Shown: positions 25,657 through 33,413 of the stretch, piece by piece | How the letters are laid out: each line of letters begins with the position of its first letter | Numbering within the stretch: position 1 is the first letter of the stretch | Origin: Caldisericaceae bacterium | GTDB lineage: Bacteria; Caldisericota; Caldisericia; Caldisericales; Caldisericaceae | DNA length: 64,000 bases | Reading direction: 5' to 3' | NCBI GenBank assembly: GCA_027023025.1 | Contig: JALVXB010000017.1 | Span: 56,077 to 120,076, forward strand | The notes under the pieces: model-generated | What the model was told of the DNA's origin: nothing | Seen by the model: only the letters and a program-made list of their open reading frames with translations | The model's database searches: none | Program-made: the position numbers and the translations under genes

Positions 25657-26621
25657 GTAATTTTGCAGAAAATATAATAAACCTGTCGAACATTACTAAA
25701 CGATTTGGTTCCGAAATAGCCTTAAATAATGTAAATATATCAGTGAAAAAAGGTGAAATATTTACGGTTCTTGGCAAAAACGGTGCGGGGAAAACGACAC
25801 TTATTAAAATCATTTGTACCCTTCTTCTGCCCGATAGCGGTAAAGGCACAGTTTTAGGATACGATCTTTTGAAAGAAGATAAAAAAATAAGGGCAAATGT
25901 AAGCCTTGTTGCTCCAACTGTTGATGTGGGAGTAGACCCCGTTCTTACTGTGTACGAAAATCTTATGTTCTGGGCAGTTGTTTATGGATTGGAAGGAGCC
26001 GAGGCGGAAAAGCGCGTTAAGGAAACTCTGAAAATTTTGGGTCTTTATGAAGCAAGAGATCGCTGGGCAATGGAGATTAGTGCGGGTATGAGGCAGAAGT
26101 TAGGTATTGGGAGGGCAATTCTCGTGAGGCATCCTATCCTATTTTTAGACGAGCCCACCGTAAAGCTTGATGTAGAATCAAAGTTTACAATTCGCAACTT
26201 TATAAAAGATGTACGCGAGCGTTTTGGTACTACTATATTGCTTACCACTCACTACTACGACGAAGCTGAAGAGCTATCTGACAGAATAATGATTATCGAT
26301 AAAGGCAATGTGCTTACGGTAGATACCTTACAAAGTTTAAAGGCAAAGCTCTCAAGTGCTGAAACGGTTTACATCAAAGCTGAAGCGAGTAATGAACAGG
26401 TAAAAAGTATCTTATCTATGTTTTCTCGTTTTATGCCTCAATATAAAAATGGGATATTTATATTTAAAGTCCCGATCTTTACGAACGGAATGGAAGAGAT
26501 TTTAAAAGTTTTTGTGGAAAAGCGCATTAACATCGTTGAAATTTCCGGGAAATCGCCGGGTCTGGAAGAGATTTTCTTTTTTGTAGTAGGTACAGGATAT
26601 AAAAAAGATGAAAAACTTTAA
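25653..26621 (+). CDS. ABC transporter ATP-binding protein, pair 2
   Basis: 322 residues from ATG 25653. The track's GTG 25647 is less likely since ATG 25653 gives the ATGA overlap with the upstream permease and has GAGG 5 nt before it. Walker A GKNGAGKTTLIK at ~42, signature ISAGMRQKLGIGRA at ~140, Walker B PILFLDEPTVKLD at ~160, H-loop TTHYYDEA at ~197. It is clearly a paralogue of the first ATPase, with the same SAGMRQ signature, but lacks that protein's ~20-residue N-terminal insert. The two ATPases may form a heterodimer with the two permeases, one transporter rather than two; this is inference. Confidence 0.9.
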   Translation: MSNFAENIINLSNITKRFGSEIALNNVNISVKKGEIFTVLGKNGAGKTTLIKIICTLLLPDSGKGTVLGYDLLKEDKKIRANVSLVAPTVDVGVDPVLTVYENLMFWAVVYGLEGAEAEKRVKETLKILGLYEARDRWAMEISAGMRQKLGIGRAILVRHPILFLDEPTVKLDVESKFTIRNFIKDVRERFGTTILLTTHYYDEAEELSDRIMIIDKGNVLTVDTLQSLKAKLSSAETVYIKAEASNEQVKSILSMFSRFMPQYKNGIFIFKVPIFTNGMEEILKVFVEKRINIVEISGKSPGLEEIFFFVVGTGYKKDEKL

Positions 26622-27429
26622 AATAGTTCTATTATTTATGAAGCTGCACTTGCGCTCTATGCTATTGTATCCTACTGGCCTAGTATTGGATATCGTAAGG
26701 GAGTATGTGAACATAGGCATCTGGCTATTTGTTGCTTTGTTTATAAAAAGCGTTTCACTATCGGTGCAGCAAACATTTAACAACTATGAAGGGTATGTGT
26801 TTATAGGTGTTCTTATTTTTCAGAATGCAGATAAACTGATTAAACAGCCGTTTTTATCGTTATCAAAAGCATTTTGGGAAAAGAGGCTTGAAATCTATAA
26901 TACTTCCCCATTTGGAATGTGGGGGCTCGTAATTGGTGAATTTTTGTTTACATTTATCTTCAACGGACTGATACAATTTTCCATTTTGCTTTTGCTTGCA
27001 CGCTTTGTAAAGTTGCCATTTGTTTCATTAAAAGCTATACTGATATTTACTGTAGACTATTTAATATTCATTATAGGAATCTTTGGGCTTTCCCTGCTTA
27101 GCGCATCTACATTTTTTACTCTGGAAGTAAAGCAGGGCAGAGAGCCTGTGAGCTGGACGGTGGGAACACTTGTGCGGCTATTCTCTGGGATTTATTATCC
27201 AATCACTTTATTTCCAGTTTATCTGAGGTGGATTGGGAAAATATTCCCTCACTACTACATATTGCGCGTTGCTCGTTCTCTGCTTGGCCTTTCTGCTACG
27301 GTAAATTATGGAGCTACATTTATTATTCTTTTAACATTCGCCGTAGTTTTGCTGTTTTTAGGCATTCGTGTCTTTAAAAAGTCAATTTTAATTGCAGAAA
27401 AGCGTTCCGGAATGAGCGTGCTCGTTTAA
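26608..27429 (+). CDS. ABC-2 type permease, pair 2
   Basis: 273 residues with about six membrane helices, paralogous to the first permease (shared SASTFFTLEVKQGREPV / SASSFFLLNLKVGTEPI and GIYYPITLFPVYLRWIGKIFPHYYILRVARSL). It overlaps the ATPase by 14 bp and is last in the four-gene export cassette. Its end overlaps the convergent hydrolase gene by 4 bp, leaving no room for an intergenic terminator. Confidence 0.87.
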   Translation: MKNFKIVLLFMKLHLRSMLLYPTGLVLDIVREYVNIGIWLFVALFIKSVSLSVQQTFNNYEGYVFIGVLIFQNADKLIKQPFLSLSKAFWEKRLEIYNTSPFGMWGLVIGEFLFTFIFNGLIQFSILLLLARFVKLPFVSLKAILIFTVDYLIFIIGIFGLSLLSASTFFTLEVKQGREPVSWTVGTLVRLFSGIYYPITLFPVYLRWIGKIFPHYYILRVARSLLGLSATVNYGATFIILLTFAVVLLFLGIRVFKKSILIAEKRSGMSVLV

Positions 27430-28376
27430 CTATTTTCTAAAATTAATTTTAATCCGCGCCGCAAAATTTGCTTTTTATAAAATATTGCTGTAATGTGGTC
27501 TGCGAATAGCCAATATCTTTCCGGCTTTCCCATTTCTTCCCACAATTCTTTGGAAGCTTCTCGGGGAATTATCTCGTCAAATAATGCGCTGTACATCACG
27601 ACTTTTCTTCCTTTTATAAAGTGCGCAAAGGTTAATGGATCGAACAAAAAACATTCTTTTTTGTATGGAACAGTATCTATGTCTTTAGGCGTTTTTAATT
27701 TATGAATGTAATCAAAGTAGTGTTTATGGATTTCAACGCATTTTTTTTCTGTGCATCCGTAAACATCCGTATTACTCTCCATTTCGTACTTTTTGCGTAA
27801 AATTCTCGTTGCAAGGCTTTTCCAGGTGATGTATCTGAAATTTCCCCCAGTAATTACGAAGATACCTTTTTCAATACGCTCGTCTACTCCCATTGCAATA
27901 GTCCCGACCATTCCTCCGAAGCTTACACCCATTAAAGCGAACTTTCCGTTTGACAGTCCTTTCTTTTCAAGGTAGTCCATACTTGTTCTTACGTCGATCA
28001 CGGATTGCCTGAAGTCCTGGATGGTTTCGTCCATATCGTCCAGCAAAACTTTTTTACCGCTTTTCATGCCTTTTGGTGTGCGTTCAAAGTGAAACGGCAA
28101 AATCATCAGGAATGACGGAATGCCATTTTTCGCAAACTCTCTTGGAAACCAGCTCAAAGGCACGAGATTTCTGTCGCCCATGCCGTGCAAGAATACGAGC
28201 GCGGTATTGGTCTTCTTTTTCTTTGGTTCAAATAAGTATCCTACTACATTATTTGCTTTTGCGTACGGTGTTTGAATAAAACTCTCGTAAGTTACTCTGG
28301 TTTTTGTAACTTTTTCGCTTTCTTCAATAAGATCTTCTTTTGCTTCAAAATCCTTTTTTGTGTAGTCGTATAGCAT
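27426..28376 (-). CDS. Alpha/beta hydrolase (esterase-like)
   Basis: 316 residues from ATG 28376, chosen over 28403 because TAGGAGAAAG lies 5-7 nt before it. ALVFLHGMGDRNLVPLSWFPREFAKNGIPSFLMILPFH gives the oxyanion HG motif and lid strand, GVSFGGMVGTIAMG at ~150 holds the nucleophile Ser in GxSxG, ALFDEIIPREA at ~260 holds a candidate Asp, and LFADHITAIF a candidate His near the C-terminus. A full Ser-Asp-His triad is thus present in the usual order. No signal peptide, so cytosolic. Substrate unknown. The gene runs convergently into the ABC cassette. Confidence 0.85.
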   Translation of the reverse strand: MLYDYTKKDFEAKEDLIEESEKVTKTRVTYESFIQTPYAKANNVVGYLFEPKKKKTNTALVFLHGMGDRNLVPLSWFPREFAKNGIPSFLMILPFHFERTPKGMKSGKKVLLDDMDETIQDFRQSVIDVRTSMDYLEKKGLSNGKFALMGVSFGGMVGTIAMGVDERIEKGIFVITGGNFRYITWKSLATRILRKKYEMESNTDVYGCTEKKCVEIHKHYFDYIHKLKTPKDIDTVPYKKECFLFDPLTFAHFIKGRKVVMYSALFDEIIPREASKELWEEMGKPERYWLFADHITAIFYKKQILRRGLKLILENS

Positions 28377-28403
28377 ATACTTTCTCCTATCTTTGATTTG
28401 CAT

Positions 28404-28860
28404 TAAGAATTTTGTTTTTGTTTATAAGCAGTGGGATTGTCCAAAACTTTTTTTCTATGAATGACCTTACAAAAGTGGCGTTTTTGTATAATGGATAATA
28501 GTTTTGAGGCGAGGATGGAGTTTCACAGAAATTTCCTGAACCAAATCTTTTTTTAGAGAGTTTTTTACGGGGCGAAGAACCAACAGCATTAATAAAATTG
28601 TGTATAATCAGCAAACTGTTGTTCTGTACTTTTTCAGGCACATTTTTAGAAGATGCTTTGAAATTTTTGTAAATATTTACAGTATTTACTATGTATCTTA
28701 TACTTTTAAGGTAATTTTGTCCGGAATAACTTTTATACCCAATTTGTATATTTATTCTATCTGTATTTATATTCATTATTTTTATTATATTCTATAGCGA
28801 ATTACAAAATAATCAATTTATTTGAACGCATTTTAAATTTTTGCTTTTTGTTTATTATTT
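28404..28860. other. A+T-rich intergenic stretch with one doubtful ORF
   Basis: A 129-codon minus-strand frame (28387-28776) spans most of this. It ends 10 bp before the hydrolase ATG, and its stop overlaps that gene's SD, which would be a natural operon arrangement. It has no SD of its own, very few Asp, Glu and Gly, and is Asn/Lys/Ser/Tyr-rich, unlike neighbouring proteins. I treat it as probably non-coding. Nothing else was seen. Confidence 0.5.
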
Positions 28861-28878
28861 ATATAGGAGGTGATTTAA

Positions 28879-29271
28879 ATGGATATAAAAGAACTTTACT
28901 CAAAAGTAGAGCACATAGTAACTACAGCTATCAGTTCTGGACAGGATGTTGAGCAGATTATAGAAAAAGAAGTTGAAAAAGTGGCTAAGGAATTTTTCTC
29001 TAAAAGCGGTGGCAAGCTGGATGAAATGCAGAAGGTTTCTTTTGATGTAATAAAAGATGTAAAAGAAAAAACAGGTGATAATAAGGATGTTTTAAAAGGA
29101 GTTGCAGTGGGTATGCTAAAGGGTGCTCAGGAAGGCGCTAAACTCTCCATGAAAACTGCAAAGGACATGGCTACTCACCTTGTGAAACAGTGTATTTCGA
29201 TAGGTATTGACTTAAAAGAGATTCCTTTAACTTTATTTAAGGACTTTAAAAAGGGATTCCTGGATAAATAG
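28879..29271 (+). CDS. Small helical protein of unknown function, 130 aa
   Basis: Excellent SD (GGAGGTGA, 8 nt before the ATG). The sequence is predicted almost wholly alpha-helical: a charged first half (VEQIIEKEVEKVAKEFFSKSGGKLDEMQ) and a second half with small residues (LKGVAVGMLKGAQEGAKLSMKTAKDMATHLVKQ), ending basic. It has no signal peptide and no Cys-rich motif. It reminds me of phasin-like or apolipoprotein-like amphipathic helical proteins, possibly a named DUF, but I cannot assign it. It stands alone between the hydrolase and the DUF6062-like gene. Confidence 0.75.
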   Translation: MDIKELYSKVEHIVTTAISSGQDVEQIIEKEVEKVAKEFFSKSGGKLDEMQKVSFDVIKDVKEKTGDNKDVLKGVAVGMLKGAQEGAKLSMKTAKDMATHLVKQCISIGIDLKEIPLTLFKDFKKGFLDK

Positions 29272-29368
29272 AGTTTTACGCCTGAAACTAGAAAGCAATT
29301 ACATTTTACTTTACTGTTTTGTTCTATTAGGAAATTAGGAAATTGCTCTACGGCAAGAAAGTTAATTT

Positions 29369-30007
29369 ATGGGCAAAAAGCACATCCTTTACTATACAAT
29401 TGTAGAATTTCTTGAAAACGGCAAATGCCCTGTTTGCGGTCTTATTAAAAAACGCAGAGAAGAATACTTTGAACATATCCTTTTTGAGCAAGTAAACGAC
29501 ATTGGGTTTAGGAAAAAGCTGCGTGCTACTAATGGGTTTTGTAATTATCATACTTACAAATTTTTATCTTACCACGACAGTTTGGGTACTGCGCTAATAT
29601 ATCAAGATTTATACCTTAGTGATATAAAAAACTTAGAGCACGGTAAGATTGTAAAGTCTCCTGAAAATTGTGTGGTTTGTGATATCGAAAAGGATGCAGA
29701 AAAAACAGCACTTGATATAATTTTTTCTTTTTTAAGCGATTCTGAATTTAAAGAAGTGGTTATACGCTCCAAAGGGATGTGTTTGCCTCACTATAAAAAA
29801 ATGCTTCTTTTGCATGGCGATATACCCCAATGGTTTAAAGAATTTCACATTAGCAGATTTAAAAAAATAGCAGAGACACTACACAAATTTATCGACAGCG
29901 AAAATGTTTCTCTGGGCAATAGAAGACCAATCTTAACTAAAGAGGAAGATCGTATTTGGAAAGAGGCAGTAGAGTTTTTTGCTGGCGTTGAGGGGTTAAA
30001 GTGGTAG
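29369..30007 (+). CDS. DUF6062-like protein with paired CxxC...CxxH motifs
   Basis: 212 residues. Two similar halves each have CPVC/CVVC followed ~50-60 residues later by FCNYH/MCLPHY: CPVCGLIKKRREEYF...GFCNYH and CVVCDIEKDAEKT...GMCLPHYKK. This C-x2-C ... C-x2-H arrangement, repeated, suggests two metal (zinc) sites or Fe-S ligation and is the feature I associate with DUF6062. The function is not known. It overlaps tadA by 7 bp, implying co-expression with a tRNA-editing enzyme. No good SD is visible. Confidence 0.8.
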   Translation: MGKKHILYYTIVEFLENGKCPVCGLIKKRREEYFEHILFEQVNDIGFRKKLRATNGFCNYHTYKFLSYHDSLGTALIYQDLYLSDIKNLEHGKIVKSPENCVVCDIEKDAEKTALDIIFSFLSDSEFKEVVIRSKGMCLPHYKKMLLLHGDIPQWFKEFHISRFKKIAETLHKFIDSENVSLGNRRPILTKEEDRIWKEAVEFFAGVEGLKW

Positions 30008-30477
30008 ATAAGTTTATGCAACTTGCCCTTGAAGAAGCAAAAAAAGCAGAGGCAGAAGAAGAGATACCTGTTGGGGCCGCAATTGTTTGTAACGGAGAAG
30101 TTATTTCTTCTGCTCATAATATGCGGGAGCAATTAAAAGATGCAACAGCCCATGCAGAGATTCTTGCTATACGCAGAGCGGGAAGTTATCTTAACAATTG
30201 GCGTTTGAATGACTGCACTATCTATGTAACACTTGAACCCTGCCCAATGTGTGCCTCTGCAATAGTACTTGCCAGAATTGCCAAAATTGTTTTTGGTGCC
30301 TACGACTACGATAACGGTGCATGCGGAAGTAGAATAAATATACCTGTTTCTCTACCTATTTTTGGGTATCGTGCAGAAGTTATTGGGGGAGTTATGGCAG
30401 AGGAAAGCCGAGAGATTTTGCAGGGGTTTTTCAAAAAAAGGAGAAATTTATATAATAAAGCACGGAGAGATGGCTGA
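30001..30477 (+). CDS. tadA: tRNA-specific adenosine deaminase
   Basis: 158 residues from GTG 30001 (GAGGGG 6 nt upstream). The zinc site is complete: HAEILAIRRAG near residue 50 (HAE, catalytic Glu) and PCPMCASAIVLARI near 80 (PCxxC). It deaminates A34 to inosine in tRNA-Arg(ACG), an essential wobble modification. The VFGAYDYDNGACGSRINI stretch fits TadA rather than cytidine deaminase. Oddly, its last five codons and stop lie inside the 5' acceptor and D-arm part of tRNA-Ser, a 14-nt overlap. Confidence 0.95.
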   Translation: MVDKFMQLALEEAKKAEAEEEIPVGAAIVCNGEVISSAHNMREQLKDATAHAEILAIRRAGSYLNNWRLNDCTIYVTLEPCPMCASAIVLARIAKIVFGAYDYDNGACGSRINIPVSLPIFGYRAEVIGGVMAEESREILQGFFKKRRNLYNKARRDG

Positions 30478-30555
30478 GCGGTTGAAAGCGCCTGACTCGA
30501 AATCAGGTAGAGGGTTTGCGCCCTCTCGTGGGTTCAAATCCCACTCTCTCCGCCA
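30464..30555 (+). tRNA. tRNA-Ser (anticodon CGA)
   Basis: Class II tRNA. Acceptor GGAGAGA/TCTCTCC with G73 and encoded CCA; D-arm GGCTGAGCGGTTGAAAGCG; anticodon arm CCTGA-CTCGAAA-TCAGG with anticodon CGA; long variable arm GAGGG...CCCTC; T-arm GTGGG-TTCAAAT-CCCAC. It overlaps the 3' end of tadA by 14 nt. Confidence 0.97.
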
Positions 30556-30584
30556 TTTTTGTCTTAGGATTTAGCGGAGGGTAA

Positions 30585-31694
30585 ATGATCTTTACGGATG
30601 TTTTAATTATAGGTGGAGGTCCTGCAGGTGCTTCTCTTTCACAGTTTTTAAAAGACCGTGATATTTCTTCTATAATTGTCGAGCGTTTTGGTCATCATAG
30701 GGATAAAGTTTGTGCTGGCGGAATACCTCTTGCGATTAACGCATTATTACCTCAAAGATTGCAAAATTTTGAAAGAGTAGAGTACGACTCCTTGGAAATA
30801 TTCTACAAAAATAACTTAACTGCTCGCTCAAGCAAGAAAGTCCTGTTTTCTTATGGAGTAAAGCGCCCCGATTTTGACTCGTATTTACGCATAGGTATTG
30901 ATGTTCGTTATCACGAGAATTTTCTGAATTTTGAGGAAACAAACAATAAGATTCTAGCAAGAACTGATAAGGAAACTTACAGTGCAAAATTTCTTATTGG
31001 TGCAGACGGTGTTGGGAGCAGAGTTTCCTTATTAAGTGGCCTTGCCCCTAAAAGGCGTTTCATCGTTGCTGAGGAAGCAGAAGTGCCTGCTGAAGTAGGG
31101 AATAAGAATACGCTGAGAATTTTTCTTGGCTATAATTCTATTGGTTATGGATGGATTTTTCCTAAAAGTGGTTTTTTGTCTGTTGGGAGTGGCTCGTTAA
31201 AAAATCGTTTCAGGAAAGGGAGAGTTTTTAGTTTTTATCCAGGACAGTATAAAACGAAAATTTATCCTATTTCTTTATGGGGTGGTGAGGAAGTACTCCA
31301 CAAAGGGCGTGTTGCACTTGTTGGGGAAGCAGCTAACCTCGTTGATCCATTTTCTGCTGGCGGAATTTATCCAGCAGTCCTTTCTTCTTTTCTGCTGAGT
31401 GAAGTAATTGCTAAATCCTTGAAAAATGGCAAAACTTCACTTGAAGAATACGAAAAATTGCTAAGTGATAAACTCTATCCAAATTTCAGATATGCACTTT
31501 TCCTCTCGAGGATGTTTTATCCTTTCTTACCGTTAATTAAAAGGTATATTGTTAAATCTTCTACTATAGATTTAGCACTTGAACTTACATCAAAAGGCTA
31601 TATTTCTTATGAGGAGTTTTACAAAAAGGTGCACGCAAGCAAACATTTCGCTTTGAAGGCTGCTTACTTTATCATTAAAAAATTTTTCGGTTAA
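30585..31694 (+). CDS. Geranylgeranyl reductase-family FAD oxidoreductase
   Basis: 369 residues. The FAD-binding Rossmann motif VLIIGGGPAGASLSQFL is at the N-terminus, KVCAGGIPLAINALL follows at ~44, ADGVGSRVS at ~145 and GEAANLVDPFSAGGIYPAVLSS (second FAD contact) at ~245. These are the marks of the geranylgeranyl reductase/ChlP-GGR group, which saturate isoprenoid chains. With a prenyl diphosphate synthase, DXS and IspH also in the window, a role in reducing quinone or other isoprenoid chains is plausible; the exact substrate is unknown. It lies between two tRNA genes. Confidence 0.85.
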   Translation: MIFTDVLIIGGGPAGASLSQFLKDRDISSIIVERFGHHRDKVCAGGIPLAINALLPQRLQNFERVEYDSLEIFYKNNLTARSSKKVLFSYGVKRPDFDSYLRIGIDVRYHENFLNFEETNNKILARTDKETYSAKFLIGADGVGSRVSLLSGLAPKRRFIVAEEAEVPAEVGNKNTLRIFLGYNSIGYGWIFPKSGFLSVGSGSLKNRFRKGRVFSFYPGQYKTKIYPISLWGGEEVLHKGRVALVGEAANLVDPFSAGGIYPAVLSSFLLSEVIAKSLKNGKTSLEEYEKLLSDKLYPNFRYALFLSRMFYPFLPLIKRYIVKSSTIDLALELTSKGYISYEEFYKKVHASKHFALKAAYFIIKKFFG

Positions 31695-31709
31695 TTTTTT
31701 TGTAAACTA

Positions 31710-31737
31710 TTGACAAAAAGGTAAAATTCAATATCTT
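31710..31737 (+). promoter_or_regulatory. Promoter of tRNA-Asn
   Basis: TTGACA, 16-nt spacer, TATCTT, giving a start ~8 nt before the tRNA 5' end. Confidence 0.65.
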
Positions 31738-31751
31738 ATAAGCGAGCAGGT

Positions 31752-31827
31752 TCCCCGTTAGCTCAATTGGCAGAGCGGGTGGCTGTTAACCACTAGGTTG
31801 TAGGTTCGAGTCCTACACGGGGAGCCA
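31752..31827 (+). tRNA. tRNA-Asn (anticodon GTT)
   Basis: 76 nt. Acceptor TCCCCGT/ACGGGGA, D-arm AGCTCAATTGGCAGAGC, anticodon arm GGTGG-CTGTTAA-CCACT, T-arm GTAGG-TTCGAGT-CCTAC, G73 and encoded CCA. Confidence 0.97.
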
Positions 31828-31952
31828 GTTTTTATTTATACGCTGTTTATCAAAAGTTTATATCTTTCATTAATCTTTAATTTCTGTTTAATGATTTTTA
31901 TATCTAACATCTCCTTATAAAATGTAAACATAGAACATAGTAAAAGACACAT

Positions 31953-31980
31953 ATTGATTACACAAAATTGATTACACAAA
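31953..31980 (+). repeat. Perfect tandem repeat of a 14-mer
   Basis: ATTGATTACACAAA occurs twice in direct succession in the ~370-bp gene-free stretch between tRNA-Asn and the PadR gene, about 215 bp before the PadR promoter. The rest of 31828-32196 shows no gene. It may be a regulator binding site or chance duplication. Confidence 0.6.
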
Positions 31981-32196
31981 TTTGTTAAGTTAATTTAAAA
32001 CGGTGATTGATTAACTTGGTGTTTGTAAAGTTTAAAGATTTGACAGAGTGTTTTGCAGAAAAAATTATGAACTGGTATTTTCTATAGCGAACTTAAAATT
32101 TAAATTTCCCGGGATCTTATATTTATTCATTATTCTTTCCAGCAAAATCTACTATTTTTAACTACTAGTGATTAGGTAGGAATTTTTGAGAAACTA

Positions 32197-32224
32197 TTGA
32201 CACAAAATCTGTTATGTGTAAAAT
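32197..32224 (+). promoter_or_regulatory. Promoter of the PadR-ferredoxin-permease cluster
   Basis: TTGACA, 16-nt spacer, TAAAAT. A short inverted repeat TATG-N9-CATA (32213-32229) straddles the -10 and could be a PadR operator for autoregulation (inference). Confidence 0.75.
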
Positions 32225-32241
32225 TCATATAGGTGAATAAG

Positions 32242-32622
32242 ATGAGAAATAAGAAAATTGGATGCGCAAAATTTGGATTTAAGATGAGCAATATATTGTA
32301 CGCAGTATTTCTGTATTTGCTGATGGATAATTCTTTGAGTGGTTATACGCTAACCGAGGAACTTTCTAAAGTGGGAATAGACCCTTCATACATTCCTACG
32401 GGTATAACCTATCGTTTGTTGCGAGATATGGAAGCAAACGGCTTGCTCGTTTCTAAGTGGGAAACATCGGGAACAGGTCCTGCAAAAAGGGTTTATAGAA
32501 TAACTGAGTCAGGTAAAAAGTATCTTGAAGCATGGATTGTCAAGGCAAAAAGAAATTTAAATACTATGCAGAATCTCATAAGTTTGATCGAGGGGAGGCT
32601 AAAAGATGAGCAAAATAAGTGA
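32242..32622 (+). CDS. PadR-family transcriptional regulator
   Basis: About 126 residues from ATG 32242 (AGGTGA 5 nt upstream); GTG 32233 is an alternative that would be nearly leaderless. The winged-helix core is clear: LYAVFLYLLMDNSLSGYTLTEELSKVGI, then GITYRLLRDMEANGLLVSKWETSGTGPAKRVYRITESGKKYL, the PadR beta-wing signature. PadR proteins are repressors released by small molecules or metals. It is first of a cluster with ferredoxin and metalloid-type permeases and overlaps the ferredoxin gene by 17 bp, so it most likely controls that cluster. The inducer is unknown. Confidence 0.92.
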   Translation: MRNKKIGCAKFGFKMSNILYAVFLYLLMDNSLSGYTLTEELSKVGIDPSYIPTGITYRLLRDMEANGLLVSKWETSGTGPAKRVYRITESGKKYLEAWIVKAKRNLNTMQNLISLIEGRLKDEQNK

Positions 32623-33244
32623 GTACTGGCATGGCATTCCACGAAAGGAGATTCCATGGTACCCTACGGTAGATAAAAATAAATGCATTGGATGCGGACT
32701 CTGTTTTGTTACCTGCGGAAGGAATGTCTATGAAATGAAATATGGCAAGGCAGTTGTAGTCCACCCGTTTAACTGTATGGTTGGCTGCACTACCTGTGAG
32801 ACTGTGTGTCCCGTAGGGGCAATAAGTTTTCCTGATAAAGAAGTTGTGCATAAGATTGAAAAGGAGTATGCTATTTTACGAATTGTACAGGAAGAACGGA
32901 AGAAGAAAGGCGCAAAAATTGAACTCAGCAAGGCGCGTGCTGAAGCAGAGAAAGTTGTTTCTCAATCTCCACATCGTGCAGAATTCGTGATAGCAGGCCA
33001 CATTTTAGAAAAGGACATACCTAAAAAACTTTTGGATCTCGTTTCTCAATGTAGTTGTGATATAGTTAATTTTAAATTAGAAACTCCGTCTTTAAAGGTT
33101 TGTTTTGATGAAAAAGCGCCTTCAAGTGCGACTTTTACCCTTGTTTCTCAAAGGTTTGAAGATGTAACGGAATGCGTTGAAAGAATCGATAAACTTTTGA
33201 AGGAAAACAACATTATCGTCATAGAGCACAAAAAGATTTCTTAA
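32606..33244 (+). CDS. Dicluster 4Fe-4S ferredoxin-like protein
   Basis: 212 residues. Two [4Fe-4S] sets lie near the N-terminus: KCIGCGLCFVTCG (residues ~28-40) and NCMVGCTTCETVCPVGAI (~55-72), the second with a CxxxC start instead of CxxC. A charged helical linker (~90-115) and a ~100-residue C-terminal domain without recognised motif follow, carrying three more Cys (QCSCDI and LKVCFDE). It is larger than a plain electron carrier, so the tail may bind a substrate or metal. It overlaps padR, suggesting redox chemistry under PadR control. Confidence 0.88.
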   Translation: MSKISEYWHGIPRKEIPWYPTVDKNKCIGCGLCFVTCGRNVYEMKYGKAVVVHPFNCMVGCTTCETVCPVGAISFPDKEVVHKIEKEYAILRIVQEERKKKGAKIELSKARAEAEKVVSQSPHRAEFVIAGHILEKDIPKKLLDLVSQCSCDIVNFKLETPSLKVCFDEKAPSSATFTLVSQRFEDVTECVERIDKLLKENNIIVIEHKKIS

Positions 33245-33413
33245 AACAAACCGAAGAGTAAGAATACTAATGAAAGCTAAAGAGTCATCCTGCATAAAAG
33301 CGAAGAAGTTTAAAAGTTGTACATGCTTAATGATGTATAAAGGTCCATAGCTTGTAGCCTCGTTGAATAAATTAGTTATGAATGAGGTTTTAATTTTTAG
33401 GGAGGTTATAAGT

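Noticed and set aside
28387-28776. 129-aa minus-strand ORF just before the hydrolase
   Set aside because: No SD, very poor in Asp/Glu/Gly and rich in Asn/Lys/Ser/Tyr. Its close fit to the hydrolase SD is the only support, so it is mentioned but not called.
28785-32100. Shared 12-mer TTCTATAGCGAA at ~28790 and ~32081
   Set aside because: Two copies of a short AT-rich word in intergenic DNA with no longer flanking identity; could be chance.
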